Counted from the stretch's first letter, positions 52,582-61,991 are shown. The stretch is DNA of 64,000 bases from Palsa-506 sp963836355 (GCA_963836355.1 CAWIJO010000018.1:248001-312000); one strand, 5' to 3'. The notes: generated from the sequence alone by a model not told the origin. Made by a program: numbers and translations.

Positions 52582-54624
52582 GTGAGAGTGGGCGAAGCGA
52601 GTTCGACGCCGCCGCATGCGGCGGATCGTCCGCACGGGTTCCGGCGCTGGTGGCTCGACATGTCGATGCAGGCAAAGATCATGATCGTCATCGCGATACC
52701 GCTGGTCACCCTGATCTGCGCCACCGCCGGGCGGCTGGTGCTCCAGTACCACGAAACGCAGGTGGTTAATGCCGACCAGGCCGCCACCACGCTGCGCGAT
52801 GCCGCCGACCAAGTCCTGGCCGACGTAGCGATCGCGGAAACGGGTGTCCGCGGCTACGCGGCGACACGCACCCCGCTGTTCCTTGCCCCGTACCACCTCG
52901 CGCTGACCCGGATCGGCGCGGACCGCAAGGCGTTGCGGGACGCCGCAATCGCCGATGGTGACCGGCGCCAGCAGCGGGCGGTCGACGCTACCGCCGGCCG
53001 GGTGCTCGGCGATCTGGCACAACTACGCTCTGCCGTCAGCGACGGTATCTCCATGAGGCGGCTTCGTCCGGTGATGCAGCACCAGAAAACCAACATGGAC
53101 CTGCTGCGCCGCCAGGAAGCCGCCCTCACCGCCGGCCCGACGGCCTTGATAGCCCAGCGGCGCAACGGGATCACCAGGCTGGAAACGGCCATCACCTATG
53201 TGGACCTCGCCGCGCTGATACTGGGGCTGCTGGCCGGGCTGGCCGGCGTCGCCCTCTTCAGCTCGAGCATCTCCCGCCGGGTCGGCGCGAACGCGGCGAA
53301 CGCGCGGCGGCTGGGCGAGGGACAGCCGCTCGAGCCGGTTGCCCCGGCGGGTGACGAGATAGGTCGCATAAGCGAGTCGCTTTCCCAGGCCGAGCAGGTG
53401 CTGGTCAGCCGGGAGGCGGAGCTGAGGAAGGCCAGGGATCTGGCGCGGAAGGCCACCCAGGCGAAAAACTCGTTCCTGTCCAGCACCAGCCACGAGCTGC
53501 GAACGCCGCTGAACTCCATCCTCGGCTTCGCGCAACTCCTCCAGATGTCCGACCTCAGCGACGAAGACAGTGACGGCATCAAGCGAATCCTCGGCGCCGG
53601 GCGCCACCTGCTCGCGCTGATCAACGAGCTCATCGACATCGCCCGGATCGAATCGGGCGACCTGAGCCTGTCGGTCGAGCCGGTCCTGGTCCACCCGCTC
53701 CTCGAGGAGTCCAGCCAGCTGATGGCCCCGATCGCCGCCGAGCGCTCGATCCGGATCATCCTGGACTGCACGCACCCGGCGCTGGCGGTCCGCGCCGACC
53801 GGCAGCGGCTCTCCCAGGTCCTGGTCAACCTGATCTCCAACGCCATCAAGTACAACCGCCGGCACGGCACTGTCACGATTACCTGCCGGGAAGACGGCAC
53901 CGGCCAGGCCAGCATCGAGGTCTCCGACACCGGACCCGGCCTGTCACCCGAAAACATCGAGCGCATCTTCATCCCCTTCGAGCGCCTCGGCGCCGAGCAG
54001 ACCGCAGTCGAGGGCACCGGGATCGGCCTGCCGCTGGCAAAAGCCCTCACCGAGGCCATGCACGGCCAGCTGACCGCATCGAGCGCCCCCGGTCAGGGAT
54101 CGGCCTTCACCGTCAGCCTCCCGCGCGCCCCCGACCTTGTCCACGTCCCAGCGCCCGGCCTCGCGCCAGCGTCACCGGCGGCCGGGCCGCACTCCCCGGC
54201 CGGTACCAGCATCAGCATTCTCTACATCGAGGACAACCCGGCGAACGTCGAGGTGATATCCCGGTTCCTGCGCAGCAGGCCGAACACCAGGCTACGGTCC
54301 GACGCATCTGGCCGGGCCGGCCTCGAATCCGCCGTCCGGGACAAGCCCGACCTCATCCTGCTCGACCTGCACCTGCCCGACCTGCACGGAGACCAGGTAC
54401 TCAGGGACCTCAAGGCCGAACCAGCCACCGCCGCCATCCCGGTGGTAGTCCTGTCCGCCGACGCATCCCGTGGCGTCATCCACCGCCTGCTCGCCGGCGG
54501 CGCGCTCGCCTATCTCACCAAGCCCATCGAGCTCGCCGAACTCGGCAAGCTGCTCGACACCTTCGCCGCCGCCGAGGCCCAGGACCAGCGGCCGCAGTCG
54601 GCTACCCGGATCACACCAGCATGA
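52582..54624 (+). CDS. CHASE3-HAMP hybrid histidine kinase with receiver
   Basis: A 680-aa membrane sensor. Its first transmembrane helix is at about residues 33-53 (IMIVIAIPLVTLICATAGRL), followed by an extracellular CHASE3 helical domain (54-200), a second membrane helix (205-227) and a HAMP region. HisKA has the phospho-acceptor STSHELRTPLNSILGFAQLL (His near 304). HATPase_c has NLISNAIKYNRR, DTGPGLSP and GTGIGLPLAKAL. The C-terminal receiver (residues 540-665) has LYIEDNPANVEV, phospho-acceptor Asp in LILLDLHLPD, and Lys in YLTKPIEL. All key boxes are intact, so it should be active. The single-domain response regulator 61 bases downstream is the likely phosphorelay partner. The stimulus is unknown. 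Confidence 0.9.
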   Translation: MRVGEASSTPPHAADRPHGFRRWWLDMSMQAKIMIVIAIPLVTLICATAGRLVLQYHETQVVNADQAATTLRDAADQVLADVAIAETGVRGYAATRTPLFLAPYHLALTRIGADRKALRDAAIADGDRRQQRAVDATAGRVLGDLAQLRSAVSDGISMRRLRPVMQHQKTNMDLLRRQEAALTAGPTALIAQRRNGITRLETAITYVDLAALILGLLAGLAGVALFSSSISRRVGANAANARRLGEGQPLEPVAPAGDEIGRISESLSQAEQVLVSREAELRKARDLARKATQAKNSFLSSTSHELRTPLNSILGFAQLLQMSDLSDEDSDGIKRILGAGRHLLALINELIDIARIESGDLSLSVEPVLVHPLLEESSQLMAPIAAERSIRIILDCTHPALAVRADRQRLSQVLVNLISNAIKYNRRHGTVTITCREDGTGQASIEVSDTGPGLSPENIERIFIPFERLGAEQTAVEGTGIGLPLAKALTEAMHGQLTASSAPGQGSAFTVSLPRAPDLVHVPAPGLAPASPAAGPHSPAGTSISILYIEDNPANVEVISRFLRSRPNTRLRSDASGRAGLESAVRDKPDLILLDLHLPDLHGDQVLRDLKAEPATAAIPVVVLSADASRGVIHRLLAGGALAYLTKPIELAELGKLLDTFAAAEAQDQRPQSATRITPA

Positions 54625-54685
54625 GCGGCCCGGGCGCCGAGCGCTTTCCCGGGGTGCTGTTCAGGAGCCTGCTCAGGAGGGCCCA

Positions 54686-55066
54686 GTGAACCACGCCGTG
54701 CTTTATATCGAGGACAACGAGAACAACATCTGCCTGGTGCAAGCGCTGCTCAGGCGCCGCCCGAACATCGAGTTGCACGTGGCCATGAACGGCCGCGACG
54801 GCGTCCAGGCCGCCATCGACAAACACCCGGGCCTCATCCTGCTCGACAATCGCCTCCCAGACGCGACCGGCGGCGAAATCCTGCGAGAACTCGGCTCCGC
54901 TACGGCCACCAAGGCGATCCCCGTGGTCGTCCTCAGCGGCGACTCAGACGAGACCATCAGTGAGCTGCTGGCCAGCGGCGCCGCTGAGTCCGTCGCGAAG
55001 CCGTTCGATATTCACCAGTTCATGTCCATAATCGACCGCTACCTTCCGCGTGACCAGGAAAATTAG
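54686..55066 (+). CDS. Single-domain response regulator
   Basis: A 126-aa stand-alone receiver with LYIEDNENNICLVQALL, the phospho-acceptor Asp in LILLDNRLPDATGGE, the Thr/Ser position VVLSGDSD and Lys in VAKPFDI. There is no output domain. GTG 54686 has a perfect AGGAGG 5 bases upstream, which decides the start against a longer in-frame reading into the kinase gene. It is closely similar to the receiver at the C-terminus of the kinase just upstream (LYIEDN..N), suggesting duplication. It probably passes phosphate on or acts by protein contact. It ends 10 bases from the convergent adenosine deaminase gene. Confidence 0.9.
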   Translation: MNHAVLYIEDNENNICLVQALLRRRPNIELHVAMNGRDGVQAAIDKHPGLILLDNRLPDATGGEILRELGSATATKAIPVVVLSGDSDETISELLASGAAESVAKPFDIHQFMSIIDRYLPRDQEN

Positions 55067-55076
55067 GTAGCGGGTA

Positions 55077-56084
55077 TCAGGTGCGGTCTTCCCAGGTCGC
55101 GGCGTCGGCGATGGTCTGCAGCCGCGATCGGGTTCCGTCGTCGCATAGTGCTCCGCCAAGGCCTGCCTGGAACGCGGCCGCTGGCGAGCAGCCGAGACGT
55201 GCGGCGACCGCATACTCGTGGAGGAGGTCGGTACCGAACATCGCCGGGTCATCGGTGCTGATCGAGCATCGCACGCCGGCCCGGAGCATCGCCGGCAGCG
55301 GGTGCTCGGCGAGTGAGCCGACTGCCCTGGTGCCGACGTTCGAGACCGGGCAGACGTCGCAGACGATACCGCGGGCGGCGAGCTCGCGCAGCAGCCCGGG
55401 ATCATCGGCCGACCGGATGCCGTGCCGGATCCGGTCGGCCAGCAGGATGTCCATGGCCTCGCGCACGGACGCGGCGTCAGTGACCTCGCCGGCGTGCGGG
55501 ACGGAGCCGATGCCGCCGTCCTTGGCCAGCTCGAAGGCGGGCCGGAACGGCGCACCGGGATAGGAGTGCTCAGGGCCCCCGAGGCCAAGCCCGACGACTC
55601 CGCGCTCGCGGTACCTGATCGCATAACGAGCCGTGTTGAGCGCGACCTCCGGGCCGAGATTCCGCGGGATGTCGGGCGTCAGCCGTACCTCGACGCCGGT
55701 CTTCTCCTTTGCCTCGGCCGCGCCGTCGCAGAATCCGGCGAAGACCTCGTCCCAGGAGGCGCCGTGGCCGGCTCGCTCGGCCGGCGTGAAGATCCCCTCC
55801 AGGTAGACCGCGCCGCAGGACGCCGCCTCCGTCGCGTAGTCGACGACGACCTGGCGGAAGTCCCGCTCCGTCTGCAGGGCACGGGTTGTCATCACCCACA
55901 GCTCAAGGAAGTGCGCGAAATCCCGGAACCGGTAGAGGTCGGCGAGTTCCGCCTCGGTCGACGCGGGCAGGCTGACCCCGTTGCGGGCGGCGATCTGCAG
56001 CAGCGCCCTCGGCCGCACGGCGCCCTCCAGGTGCACGTGCAGCTCGATCTTCGGCGCGACGAGGATGATATCTGATGCGGGCAT
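55077..56084 (-). CDS. add: Adenosine deaminase
   Basis: A 335-aa zinc-dependent amidohydrolase converting adenosine or deoxyadenosine to the inosine form in purine salvage, in the cytoplasm. Family signatures are all present: KIELHVHLEGAVRP (two zinc His), SVPHAGEVTDAASVREAMDI (catalytic Glu region), DRIRHGIRSADDP (zinc His) and CSISTDDPAMFGTDL (zinc Asp). Length is normal. ATG 56084 with GGAG 6 bases before it is preferred over an earlier in-frame start. An alternative is a related adenine or aminodeoxyfutalosine deaminase of the same superfamily. No operon partner is apparent; sbcC lies 71 bases upstream on the same strand. Confidence 0.88.
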   Translation of the reverse strand: MPASDIILVAPKIELHVHLEGAVRPRALLQIAARNGVSLPASTEAELADLYRFRDFAHFLELWVMTTRALQTERDFRQVVVDYATEAASCGAVYLEGIFTPAERAGHGASWDEVFAGFCDGAAEAKEKTGVEVRLTPDIPRNLGPEVALNTARYAIRYRERGVVGLGLGGPEHSYPGAPFRPAFELAKDGGIGSVPHAGEVTDAASVREAMDILLADRIRHGIRSADDPGLLRELAARGIVCDVCPVSNVGTRAVGSLAEHPLPAMLRAGVRCSISTDDPAMFGTDLLHEYAVAARLGCSPAAAFQAGLGGALCDDGTRSRLQTIADAATWEDRT

Positions 56085-56155
56085 TAGCACTCCGGTCGAA
56101 TGATCACAGTCAGTGTCACGCTGACGGTAAGCCGCTGCTGGCACCGCATTGTCAG

Positions 56156-59100
56156 CTAGGCGACTACGCGCAGGGCGGACGAGCCGTCGGCGATGCGGCG
56201 GACTTCGAGGCGCTCGGCCACCCGGTCCTTGAGGTCCGCGACGTGGCTCACGATGCCGACCACCCTGCCCCGGTCCCGCAGGTCGTCGATGACGCCCATG
56301 ACCTGGTCCAGCGTGTCGGCGTCCAGCGAGCCGAACCCCTCGTCGATGAACAGCGTGTCCAGATCCACTCCCCCGGCCTCGGCCCTGACCACGTCGGCCA
56401 GGCCGAGCGCCAGCGCCAGCGAGGTGTAGAACGTCTCTCCGCCGGACAGCGACCTGGGGCTGCGTTCCTCCCCGGTGTGGCGGTCGATCACCGCCAGCGT
56501 CAGCCCGGCACGCTGCCGCCTGGTCTCGCCCTCATCGATCCGCTTGAGCTCGTAGCGGCCCGATGACATGGCCGACAGCCGCAGATTGGCCGCCGCGACG
56601 ACCTGCTCGAACCAGTGCCGCAGCACATACGTGGTCAGCGTCACGCGACGGTGGCCATCCATGCCCTTGGCCAGGTTCGCCAGCCGGATCACGGTCTCGG
56701 TCGCCTCGACGACGCGATCGCAAAACTCCTCGGCGCCACGCACCTCGTCGAGCCGCTGGCTGAACCGGGTGACCATCGCGGTGGCCGCGTCGTGCGCGGT
56801 CCGCACTTCCTGCTCGGCCTCCTCGGCGCTGGCCAGGGCAGCTGCCGTGGTGCGCGCCGCCGCCTGCGCGCGCGGCGCCAGGTCCGGGTCGAGGCCGGCC
56901 AGGTCATCGGCCTCGGCATCCGCGGTCAACCGGATCAGCGCCTCGTCCCAGGACGTCACCTGATCGGCGAGTTCCGCCAGCGCCGCCGAGCCGAGCACTG
57001 CCGGGCGGGCATCGTCCAGCGCGGCGAACCCGTTGGCCAGGGCCTCGCGCTCGGCCCGGGACCGGGCGTCGCGCTCCGCGGCAGCGTCGGCGGCCAGCCG
57101 GTCAAGCGCGGCGGCCAGACTGTGGTCCCGGCTGGCTGCCTCGCGCAGGGCGCGCTGCCGGTCCGCGACGGACGGGTACCCAGCCGCGCCGGCCGCGATC
57201 TGCGCGCTGAGCCGGTCGCGGTCCGCCCGGGCTGCCAGCAGCTGCTCAAGCGCTGCCGTTGCCTCGGCGGTGGCCGCCAGCAGTTCCTGGCCGGCCCGCT
57301 CGTGATCGTCTCGCCGGGCCGCCAGCTGTTCCGCGAGCCCAGCGGCGTCCTGCACCGCTGCTTCGGCCGCGGTGATCGTGGCGGCGAGCGCATCGGCCTC
57401 GGCGGACAGTTCCCCGATGGCGCGCCCCCCGGCCGCTGCGAGCAGCGCGGCCTCTTCCCTGGCGAGCTCATCGCAGTCCGCGGTGGCCCGCTCCCTGGCA
57501 CCGAGCGCGGCATCCCGGCGGGCGGCGGCATCGGTGACATCCTCGGCAGCCACCGCATCGTCCCCGGCCGGGGCGGGTGCCGGGTGATCCGCGGAGCCGC
57601 AGACCGGGCAGGCGGCACCGTCGGCCAGCTGCGCTGCCAGTTCGGCGGCCATCCCGGCCAGCCGTGCCTCGACCTTCTGCTGATGCGCGTCGACCAGCGC
57701 CTGATGCGCGTCTACCGCGTCCCGCAGCACCGCGGCGGCGGCTGCCAGCAGCGGGCCGAGCTCGGCGAGCCGGGCGGCCGCCGCCTTCTGCGCCGTCACC
57801 AGCTGCTGCCGGGCCCGGGCCGTGTCCAGCTGGCTCGCGGTGTCGCGGGCCGCCGTGAGCTCCCGCTCCAGCCCGTCGATCAGGGCCGGCAGCTCGCGGC
57901 GGGTCTCCGCCAGCGCGGCTGCCCGGGCCGATGCCTCGTCGGCGGCCTCCGCCAGCGCGGCCAGGGCGGCGTCCCGGCCGGGCAGCGCCGCCTCGGCATC
58001 GGCCAGGTGCTGCACCGAGATGGCTGCCTGCTCGGCAGCCTCGGCCCGGCCGGCCGCCTCGGCGCCGAGCCTGCCCGCGAGCACGTCCTCGCCCGGCTCG
58101 GTGCCGAGCCTGGCCGCAGCGTCGTGCTCGGCCGCGGGCATGCCGTCGCCCGGCCTGGCGACCAGGCTGAGGACCGCGCCGCGCGCGGTAGCCGCGGCGG
58201 CCTCCGCGTCGGCCAGCGCCGCGAGCAGCGGCCGGACCGGGTCGGCCTGCCGGGCCAGCGCAAGCTGCCCGGCCCGCTGGTCGTGCGCCGCCCGGGTGCT
58301 CTCGTGCTCATGCAGCCTGGCTAGCGCCTGGGTGAGCCGGGTCATCAGGCTTGCCTGCCGCTTCGCCTGCTCGCCGGCCTGCCGCGCAGCCGCCGTCGCG
58401 GTCTCCGCGACCGCCAGCCCGGCGCCGGTGACCTCGGCGGTCTTCGCCAGTTCCGCGGCGATCTCCTTCAGCCGCACGCCCCGCTCGGAGCCGTCGAGCG
58501 CAACCACCTCGGCCCGGGCCTCGCCGTCCCGGCCGGCCGCCTCGGCAGCCGCCGACACCGCGCTGTCAATCTGCTTCCTGGCCTGCTCCCGCCGCTGCGC
58601 GGCCTGGTAGCGGCGCCGGTCGAGCTCGCCGGTGATCCGGTCATAGAGCTGCGTGCCGAACAACCTGGTGAGCACCATTCGCCGGTCGTCATCACCGCAC
58701 CGCAGGAATTTCGCGAACTCGCCCTGCGGCAGCAGCATGACCTGGGTGAACTGCTCGCGGTTGAGCCCGACGAGCTCGGTGATCAGATCACCGGCCTCGG
58801 CCTTGTTGGACGACAGGCTGGCCCAGCGGCCGTCTGCCATCCGCTCCAAGTGCACCTGGCTTGGCTGGGTCGTGTAGCCGGTACCGCGTTTCTTCAGCCG
58901 CTGGTGTTCCGGCACCCGGGTGATCCGGTAGCGGCTGCCGCGCAGCGAGAACTCCAGCCGCGCTGACGGCTGCAGGCCGGCCGCCGCGAAGTCCGAGTGC
59001 AGCCGGTCGGAGCCGGATGAGTCCGCGGACAGGCCGCCGTAGAGCGCGAACGTGATCGCGTCCAGGACGGTGGTCTTCCCAGCGCCGGTCGGCCCCTCCA

Positions 59101-59197
59101 GCAGGAACAGCCCGCTGCGGGCCAGCAGGTCGAAGTCGACCCGCTGCGCGGTCGCGTACGGCCCGAGCGCCTGCAGGTCCAGGCTGTGCAGCCGCAT
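56156..59197 (-). CDS. sbcC: SbcC, ATPase subunit of the SbcCD nuclease
   Basis: A 1013-aa SMC/Rad50-like ATPase that with SbcD cuts DNA hairpins and protein-blocked DNA ends. Walker A EGPTGAGKTTVLDAI is near residue 37, long coiled coils flank the zinc hook CPVCGSADHP near residue 530, and the C-terminus has the signature SLSGGETFYTSLALAL and Walker B DTLFIDEGFGSLD near residue 955. The ATG (59195-59197) overlaps the sbcD stop in TGATG, so the two are translated together. An in-frame extension to 59473 is a shadow of sbcD. The coiled coil is unusually Ala-rich, as expected at this GC content. Confidence 0.94.
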   Translation of the reverse strand: MRLHSLDLQALGPYATAQRVDFDLLARSGLFLLEGPTGAGKTTVLDAITFALYGGLSADSSGSDRLHSDFAAAGLQPSARLEFSLRGSRYRITRVPEHQRLKKRGTGYTTQPSQVHLERMADGRWASLSSNKAEAGDLITELVGLNREQFTQVMLLPQGEFAKFLRCGDDDRRMVLTRLFGTQLYDRITGELDRRRYQAAQRREQARKQIDSAVSAAAEAAGRDGEARAEVVALDGSERGVRLKEIAAELAKTAEVTGAGLAVAETATAAARQAGEQAKRQASLMTRLTQALARLHEHESTRAAHDQRAGQLALARQADPVRPLLAALADAEAAAATARGAVLSLVARPGDGMPAAEHDAAARLGTEPGEDVLAGRLGAEAAGRAEAAEQAAISVQHLADAEAALPGRDAALAALAEAADEASARAAALAETRRELPALIDGLERELTAARDTASQLDTARARQQLVTAQKAAAARLAELGPLLAAAAAVLRDAVDAHQALVDAHQQKVEARLAGMAAELAAQLADGAACPVCGSADHPAPAPAGDDAVAAEDVTDAAARRDAALGARERATADCDELAREEAALLAAAGGRAIGELSAEADALAATITAAEAAVQDAAGLAEQLAARRDDHERAGQELLAATAEATAALEQLLAARADRDRLSAQIAAGAAGYPSVADRQRALREAASRDHSLAAALDRLAADAAAERDARSRAEREALANGFAALDDARPAVLGSAALAELADQVTSWDEALIRLTADAEADDLAGLDPDLAPRAQAAARTTAAALASAEEAEQEVRTAHDAATAMVTRFSQRLDEVRGAEEFCDRVVEATETVIRLANLAKGMDGHRRVTLTTYVLRHWFEQVVAAANLRLSAMSSGRYELKRIDEGETRRQRAGLTLAVIDRHTGEERSPRSLSGGETFYTSLALALGLADVVRAEAGGVDLDTLFIDEGFGSLDADTLDQVMGVIDDLRDRGRVVGIVSHVADLKDRVAERLEVRRIADGSSALRVVA

Positions 59198-60429
59198 CAG
59201 GCAGCCGCCCCGGCGCGCTGGCCGGCCGCGGCGCTGCCGGGCTGGGCGGCGGCGGGCTGGGCCTCGCCATCCTCGGCATGCTGGCTGACCTCGACCGCAT
59301 CCCGCAGGACCGCGCGCTGCGCCTCGTCTGGCGGCCCGCCGCTGGTGAACTCGACGAACAGCCCGCAGATCCGCACCGGGTCGGCCACGTCTGCGGCCAG
59401 CCGGGCAAGATCGGCCGCGACGCCGATCAGGCCGCCCTCTGGCGCGAATTCGAGCACCAGCGTGTGCGGCCACTTCGCCCGCAGCCGCTCCATCGGCGCG
59501 ACCGGCCGGACAGTGTCAGTCAGCACCACCTTGACCCACGCGCCGGCCAGGCCGGCCAGCTCGCCGTCGGCCCGGGCGAGCAGCTCGTCGAGCTTTCCCC
59601 GGACCTCGCGCAGTGGCCGCGGCACCGGGGCCGGCAGCTGGGTCACGGTCACCTGGCCGGCCGCATCGATGTCGGCAATCGTGACGGACTTGGCCTGATT
59701 CCGCTCGCCGAACGAGAACGCCAGCGGCGAGCCGGAGTACCGGACGGTGCTGCCGTTTCCGGTGCCGGGGATGTTCTGCTGGCCGTGCAGATGGCCGAGG
59801 GCCACGTAGCAAGCACCGTCGAATACAGACGCCGGCGCGTCGCCGATGCCACCGACCCGGATGTCCCGTTCTGAATCGGAAGGCAGTGCGCCAGTGATGA
59901 ATGCGTGCGCCGCGATGACAATGCGGCCGGCGCCGCGCTCGGCGGCATCCGCCCGGATCCGCGCTACCGCTGCGGCCAGCACCGACTGGTGCGAGCGCTG
60001 CGCGCCGAGCGCATCCATCACCGCATCTGGCAGCAGGTACGGAATGCCGTAGATCGCGACCTCGCCGCCGACGTCGGCGAGCATGACCGGCCGGGCGATG
60101 TCGGCCACCGAGGTGCGCAGGTGGATGCCGGCTGCCTCGCTGAGCCGGGCGCCGAAACCGAGCCGCACGGGCGAATCGTGGTTGCCGCTGGTGAGCACGA
60201 CCGGGATGCGGGCAGCGGCGAACTCCCGCAGGATGTGATCGAGCAATGCCACCGCGTCGGTAGACGGCACCGCCCGGTCGTAGACGTCACCTGCCACGAC
60301 GACGGCGTCGGCCTGCCTGCTGACCGCCTCGCCGAGCAGCCACTCGCCAAATGCGGCCTGGTGCGCCAGCAGGCTCTCCCCGTGCAGGGTCCGCCCTAGG
60401 TGCCAATCCGAGGTGTGAACTAATCTCAC
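59197..60429 (-). CDS. sbcD: SbcD, nuclease subunit of SbcCD
   Basis: A 410-aa Mre11-like metallophosphoesterase that supplies the nuclease of SbcCD. The metal-binding motifs are all at the N-terminus: LVHTSDWHLGRTLHGE, VVAGDVYDRAVPS and VVLTSGNHDSPVRL, then GHLHGQQ near residue 205. The GTG start at 60429 begins directly with the first motif. Its TGA overlaps the sbcC start. Length and motifs are normal, and no lesion is seen. It heads the two-gene operon; a 446-base gap separates it from the next, divergent gene. Confidence 0.94.
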   Translation of the reverse strand: MRLVHTSDWHLGRTLHGESLLAHQAAFGEWLLGEAVSRQADAVVVAGDVYDRAVPSTDAVALLDHILREFAAARIPVVLTSGNHDSPVRLGFGARLSEAAGIHLRTSVADIARPVMLADVGGEVAIYGIPYLLPDAVMDALGAQRSHQSVLAAAVARIRADAAERGAGRIVIAAHAFITGALPSDSERDIRVGGIGDAPASVFDGACYVALGHLHGQQNIPGTGNGSTVRYSGSPLAFSFGERNQAKSVTIADIDAAGQVTVTQLPAPVPRPLREVRGKLDELLARADGELAGLAGAWVKVVLTDTVRPVAPMERLRAKWPHTLVLEFAPEGGLIGVAADLARLAADVADPVRICGLFVEFTSGGPPDEAQRAVLRDAVEVSQHAEDGEAQPAAAQPGSAAAGQRAGAAA

Positions 60430-60875
60430 TGGCGCGCCATTGACTTCCGGGAGGGCCAGAACGGGCCGCCGGGCCAGATCGGGCCATTATTGTCGGGGCA
60501 TTGTGGTCGAGGGCCATCGTGACGCCCTCATGATGCCCCGAGGCTGAGACATTCCCGGCCATCCCGGACCGCACGGCGTGTCGCGCCCCGGGAGTTTCCT
60601 GGCCGTCCGGCAAGGGAGTCCACCTCGCTCCGTGGCTGCCCTTGCCGCTGGCGATGGCCAACGTTAGCGTTAGGCAGGACTGACTGGATTGTCCGGCTTG
60701 CTCCGGACAGGTGTCGTGATCGTGTTGGCGAACCGCTCCAGACCCCGGTGGCACACCATGGCGACCGGAGGTGGGCAATGCACGAGACCTTGTTACTGCC
60801 AATGCCCGTTCCTGACCTGACCTCGCGGTCTGAGTTCGCTGGCAGTCATGAGATACCGCCGGACGAAATAGCCCG
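60430..60875. other. Intergenic region between sbcD and the DUF3040 gene
   Basis: No convincing gene is seen. It contains an inverted repeat TGTCCGG/CCGGACA with a 6-base loop at 60691-60710 and imperfect short repeats around GGGCCGCCGGGCCAGATCGG on the sbcD side. It must hold divergent promoters for sbcD and the DUF3040 gene, but no clear hexamers were found. Confidence 0.35.
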
Positions 60876-61199
60876 ATGAGCCTGCCGATGCGCCAGCGGC
60901 GGGCCCTGGACCGGATCGAGAAGGCGCTGCTGGCTGGTGATCCCCGCCTCGGGTCGCTGTTTGCGATCTTCGCAAGGCTGACTTGGCATGATGTGATGCC
61001 AAGGATGGAGCAGGTCAAGCGCAGACTGCGCCAGCCGCTGCGACGGTCGGCGGCAATCGCGATCGCGCTGATCGCCGTATTGGGCGTGCTGGTGCTCAGC
61101 TCGCTGCTGCCCGGGCGGCCCATCTGCAACGCGCCGCCAGCAATTGCCGGGCACAGCTATTCATCGGGCCGGACGACCAGCTGTCTGCCCGTCCGGTAA
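60876..61199 (+). CDS. Small DUF3040 membrane protein
   Basis: A 107-aa protein of a family almost confined to actinobacteria. The N-terminal helix MSLPMRQRRALDRIEKALLA followed by GDPRLGSLFAIFARLT is the DUF3040 signature. A single transmembrane segment at about residues 60-80 (AAIAIALIAVLGVLVLSSLL) is followed by a short outside tail with two cysteines. Function is unknown in the family. No neighbour on the same strand is close enough to form an operon with an intact gene. Confidence 0.78.
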   Translation: MSLPMRQRRALDRIEKALLAGDPRLGSLFAIFARLTWHDVMPRMEQVKRRLRQPLRRSAAIAIALIAVLGVLVLSSLLPGRPICNAPPAIAGHSYSSGRTTSCLPVR

Positions 61200-61400
61200 G
61201 GCGGCACGGAAGATCTCCTTCCCGGTCATCGTCACCGGCCGGCCGGTAGGCGGAGCCCGAACAGATCCATCGTGCCGGTATTGGTGCCGGTCATCGTCCA
61301 GCGCCCGGTGACGAACTCGCCGTCTGAGACAATCACGTCCGGCACAAATCTGAGGTCCGCTGCGCTGGGCCCGCTGGGCCCGGCGCCAGGTCGAGGGCTG
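61165..61400 (-). pseudogene. Fragment of a SnoaL-like (ester cyclase) gene
   Basis: On the minus strand the residues FVTGRWTMTGTNTGTMDLFGL are followed one frame over by APPTGRPVTMTGKEIFRAALPDGQ. Together they match the end of a SnoaL-like polyketide-cyclase or ester-cyclase family protein (RWTMTGTNTGxxxG.PPTGR..TMTGxEIFR). The N-terminal half and any start are missing. It is a decayed remnant. Confidence 0.6.
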
Positions 61401-61533
61401 GCCCGAGGGCGGCTCCAGCCCGGACCCGCTTGACAGCTTCCGCCGCACCGTGGCAGAAGCCGGCCTCGCGCACCGTGACCGGCAGCTACCGACGGCGATC
61501 TGGCATCATGAAAGGCGACGAGAGGCCGTGTCG

Positions 61534-61783
61534 ATGACCACCATCCACGTCCGGTACGAGATCCTGGACGATCCGGCTCGTCCGCATCCTGACTCTCCGG
61601 CGGACGCGTACCCATGGGGGTCCGCGCGGTCGGGCTGCCGGGAAATTTCAGCGCCTACGGCGTCGGCGACACTCTCGATGGTGCACTCGACGATCTCAGC
61701 GCAGGAATCCGGACGGCCCTGACGGACCAATCCCCGACGAGCTGACCAGGGAGATCGCAGTAACAATCGGGGCTGCGGCCTGA
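61534..61783 (+). pseudogene. Remnant of a HicB-like antitoxin gene
   Basis: The reading starts at ATG 61534 (MTTIHVRYEILDDPARPHPD), continues in a second frame with GLPGNFSAYGVGDTLDGALD and ends in a third with DELTREIAVTIGAAA before TGA 61781-61783. Pieced together it has the size and layout of HicB, with a beta-strand core and the YGVGDTLDGALDDL helix. Two frame changes make it non-functional as read. A broken hicA follows 11 bases downstream. Confidence 0.55.
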
Positions 61784-61794
61784 CGCCTGTCCGG

Positions 61795-61991
61795 TTGTCC
61801 GGCAAGGAGATCGTGAAAGCCTTAGCTAAGGACGGCTGGGAACTCGAACGCATCAGCGGCAGTCATCACGTCGTGCTCACGTTGACGGTCGGCAAACCAG
61901 CGTTCCAGTGCATGGCAACCGTCCGCCCCCAGCCGGGACGCTCGGCTCGATCTGCCGCGATGTCGGCCGTACTGCCCCCCCAGTTGCGTAG
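61795..61991 (+). pseudogene. Remnant of a HicA-like toxin gene
   Basis: The frame from TTG 61795 gives LSGKEIVKALAKDGWELERI and SGSHHVVL, the HicA double-stranded RNA-binding fold with its catalytic His. The rest, HVDGRQTSVPVHGNRPPPAG and TLGSICRDVGR, lies one frame back and ends at TAG 61989-61991. A few bases are probably missing after 61876, between VL and HVDGR. The toxin would not be made as read. Confidence 0.65.

Noticed and set aside
56615..58324. A 569-codon plus-strand frame over sbcC.
   Set aside because: It is antisense to the coiled-coil part of SbcC and has the composition of a shadow frame.
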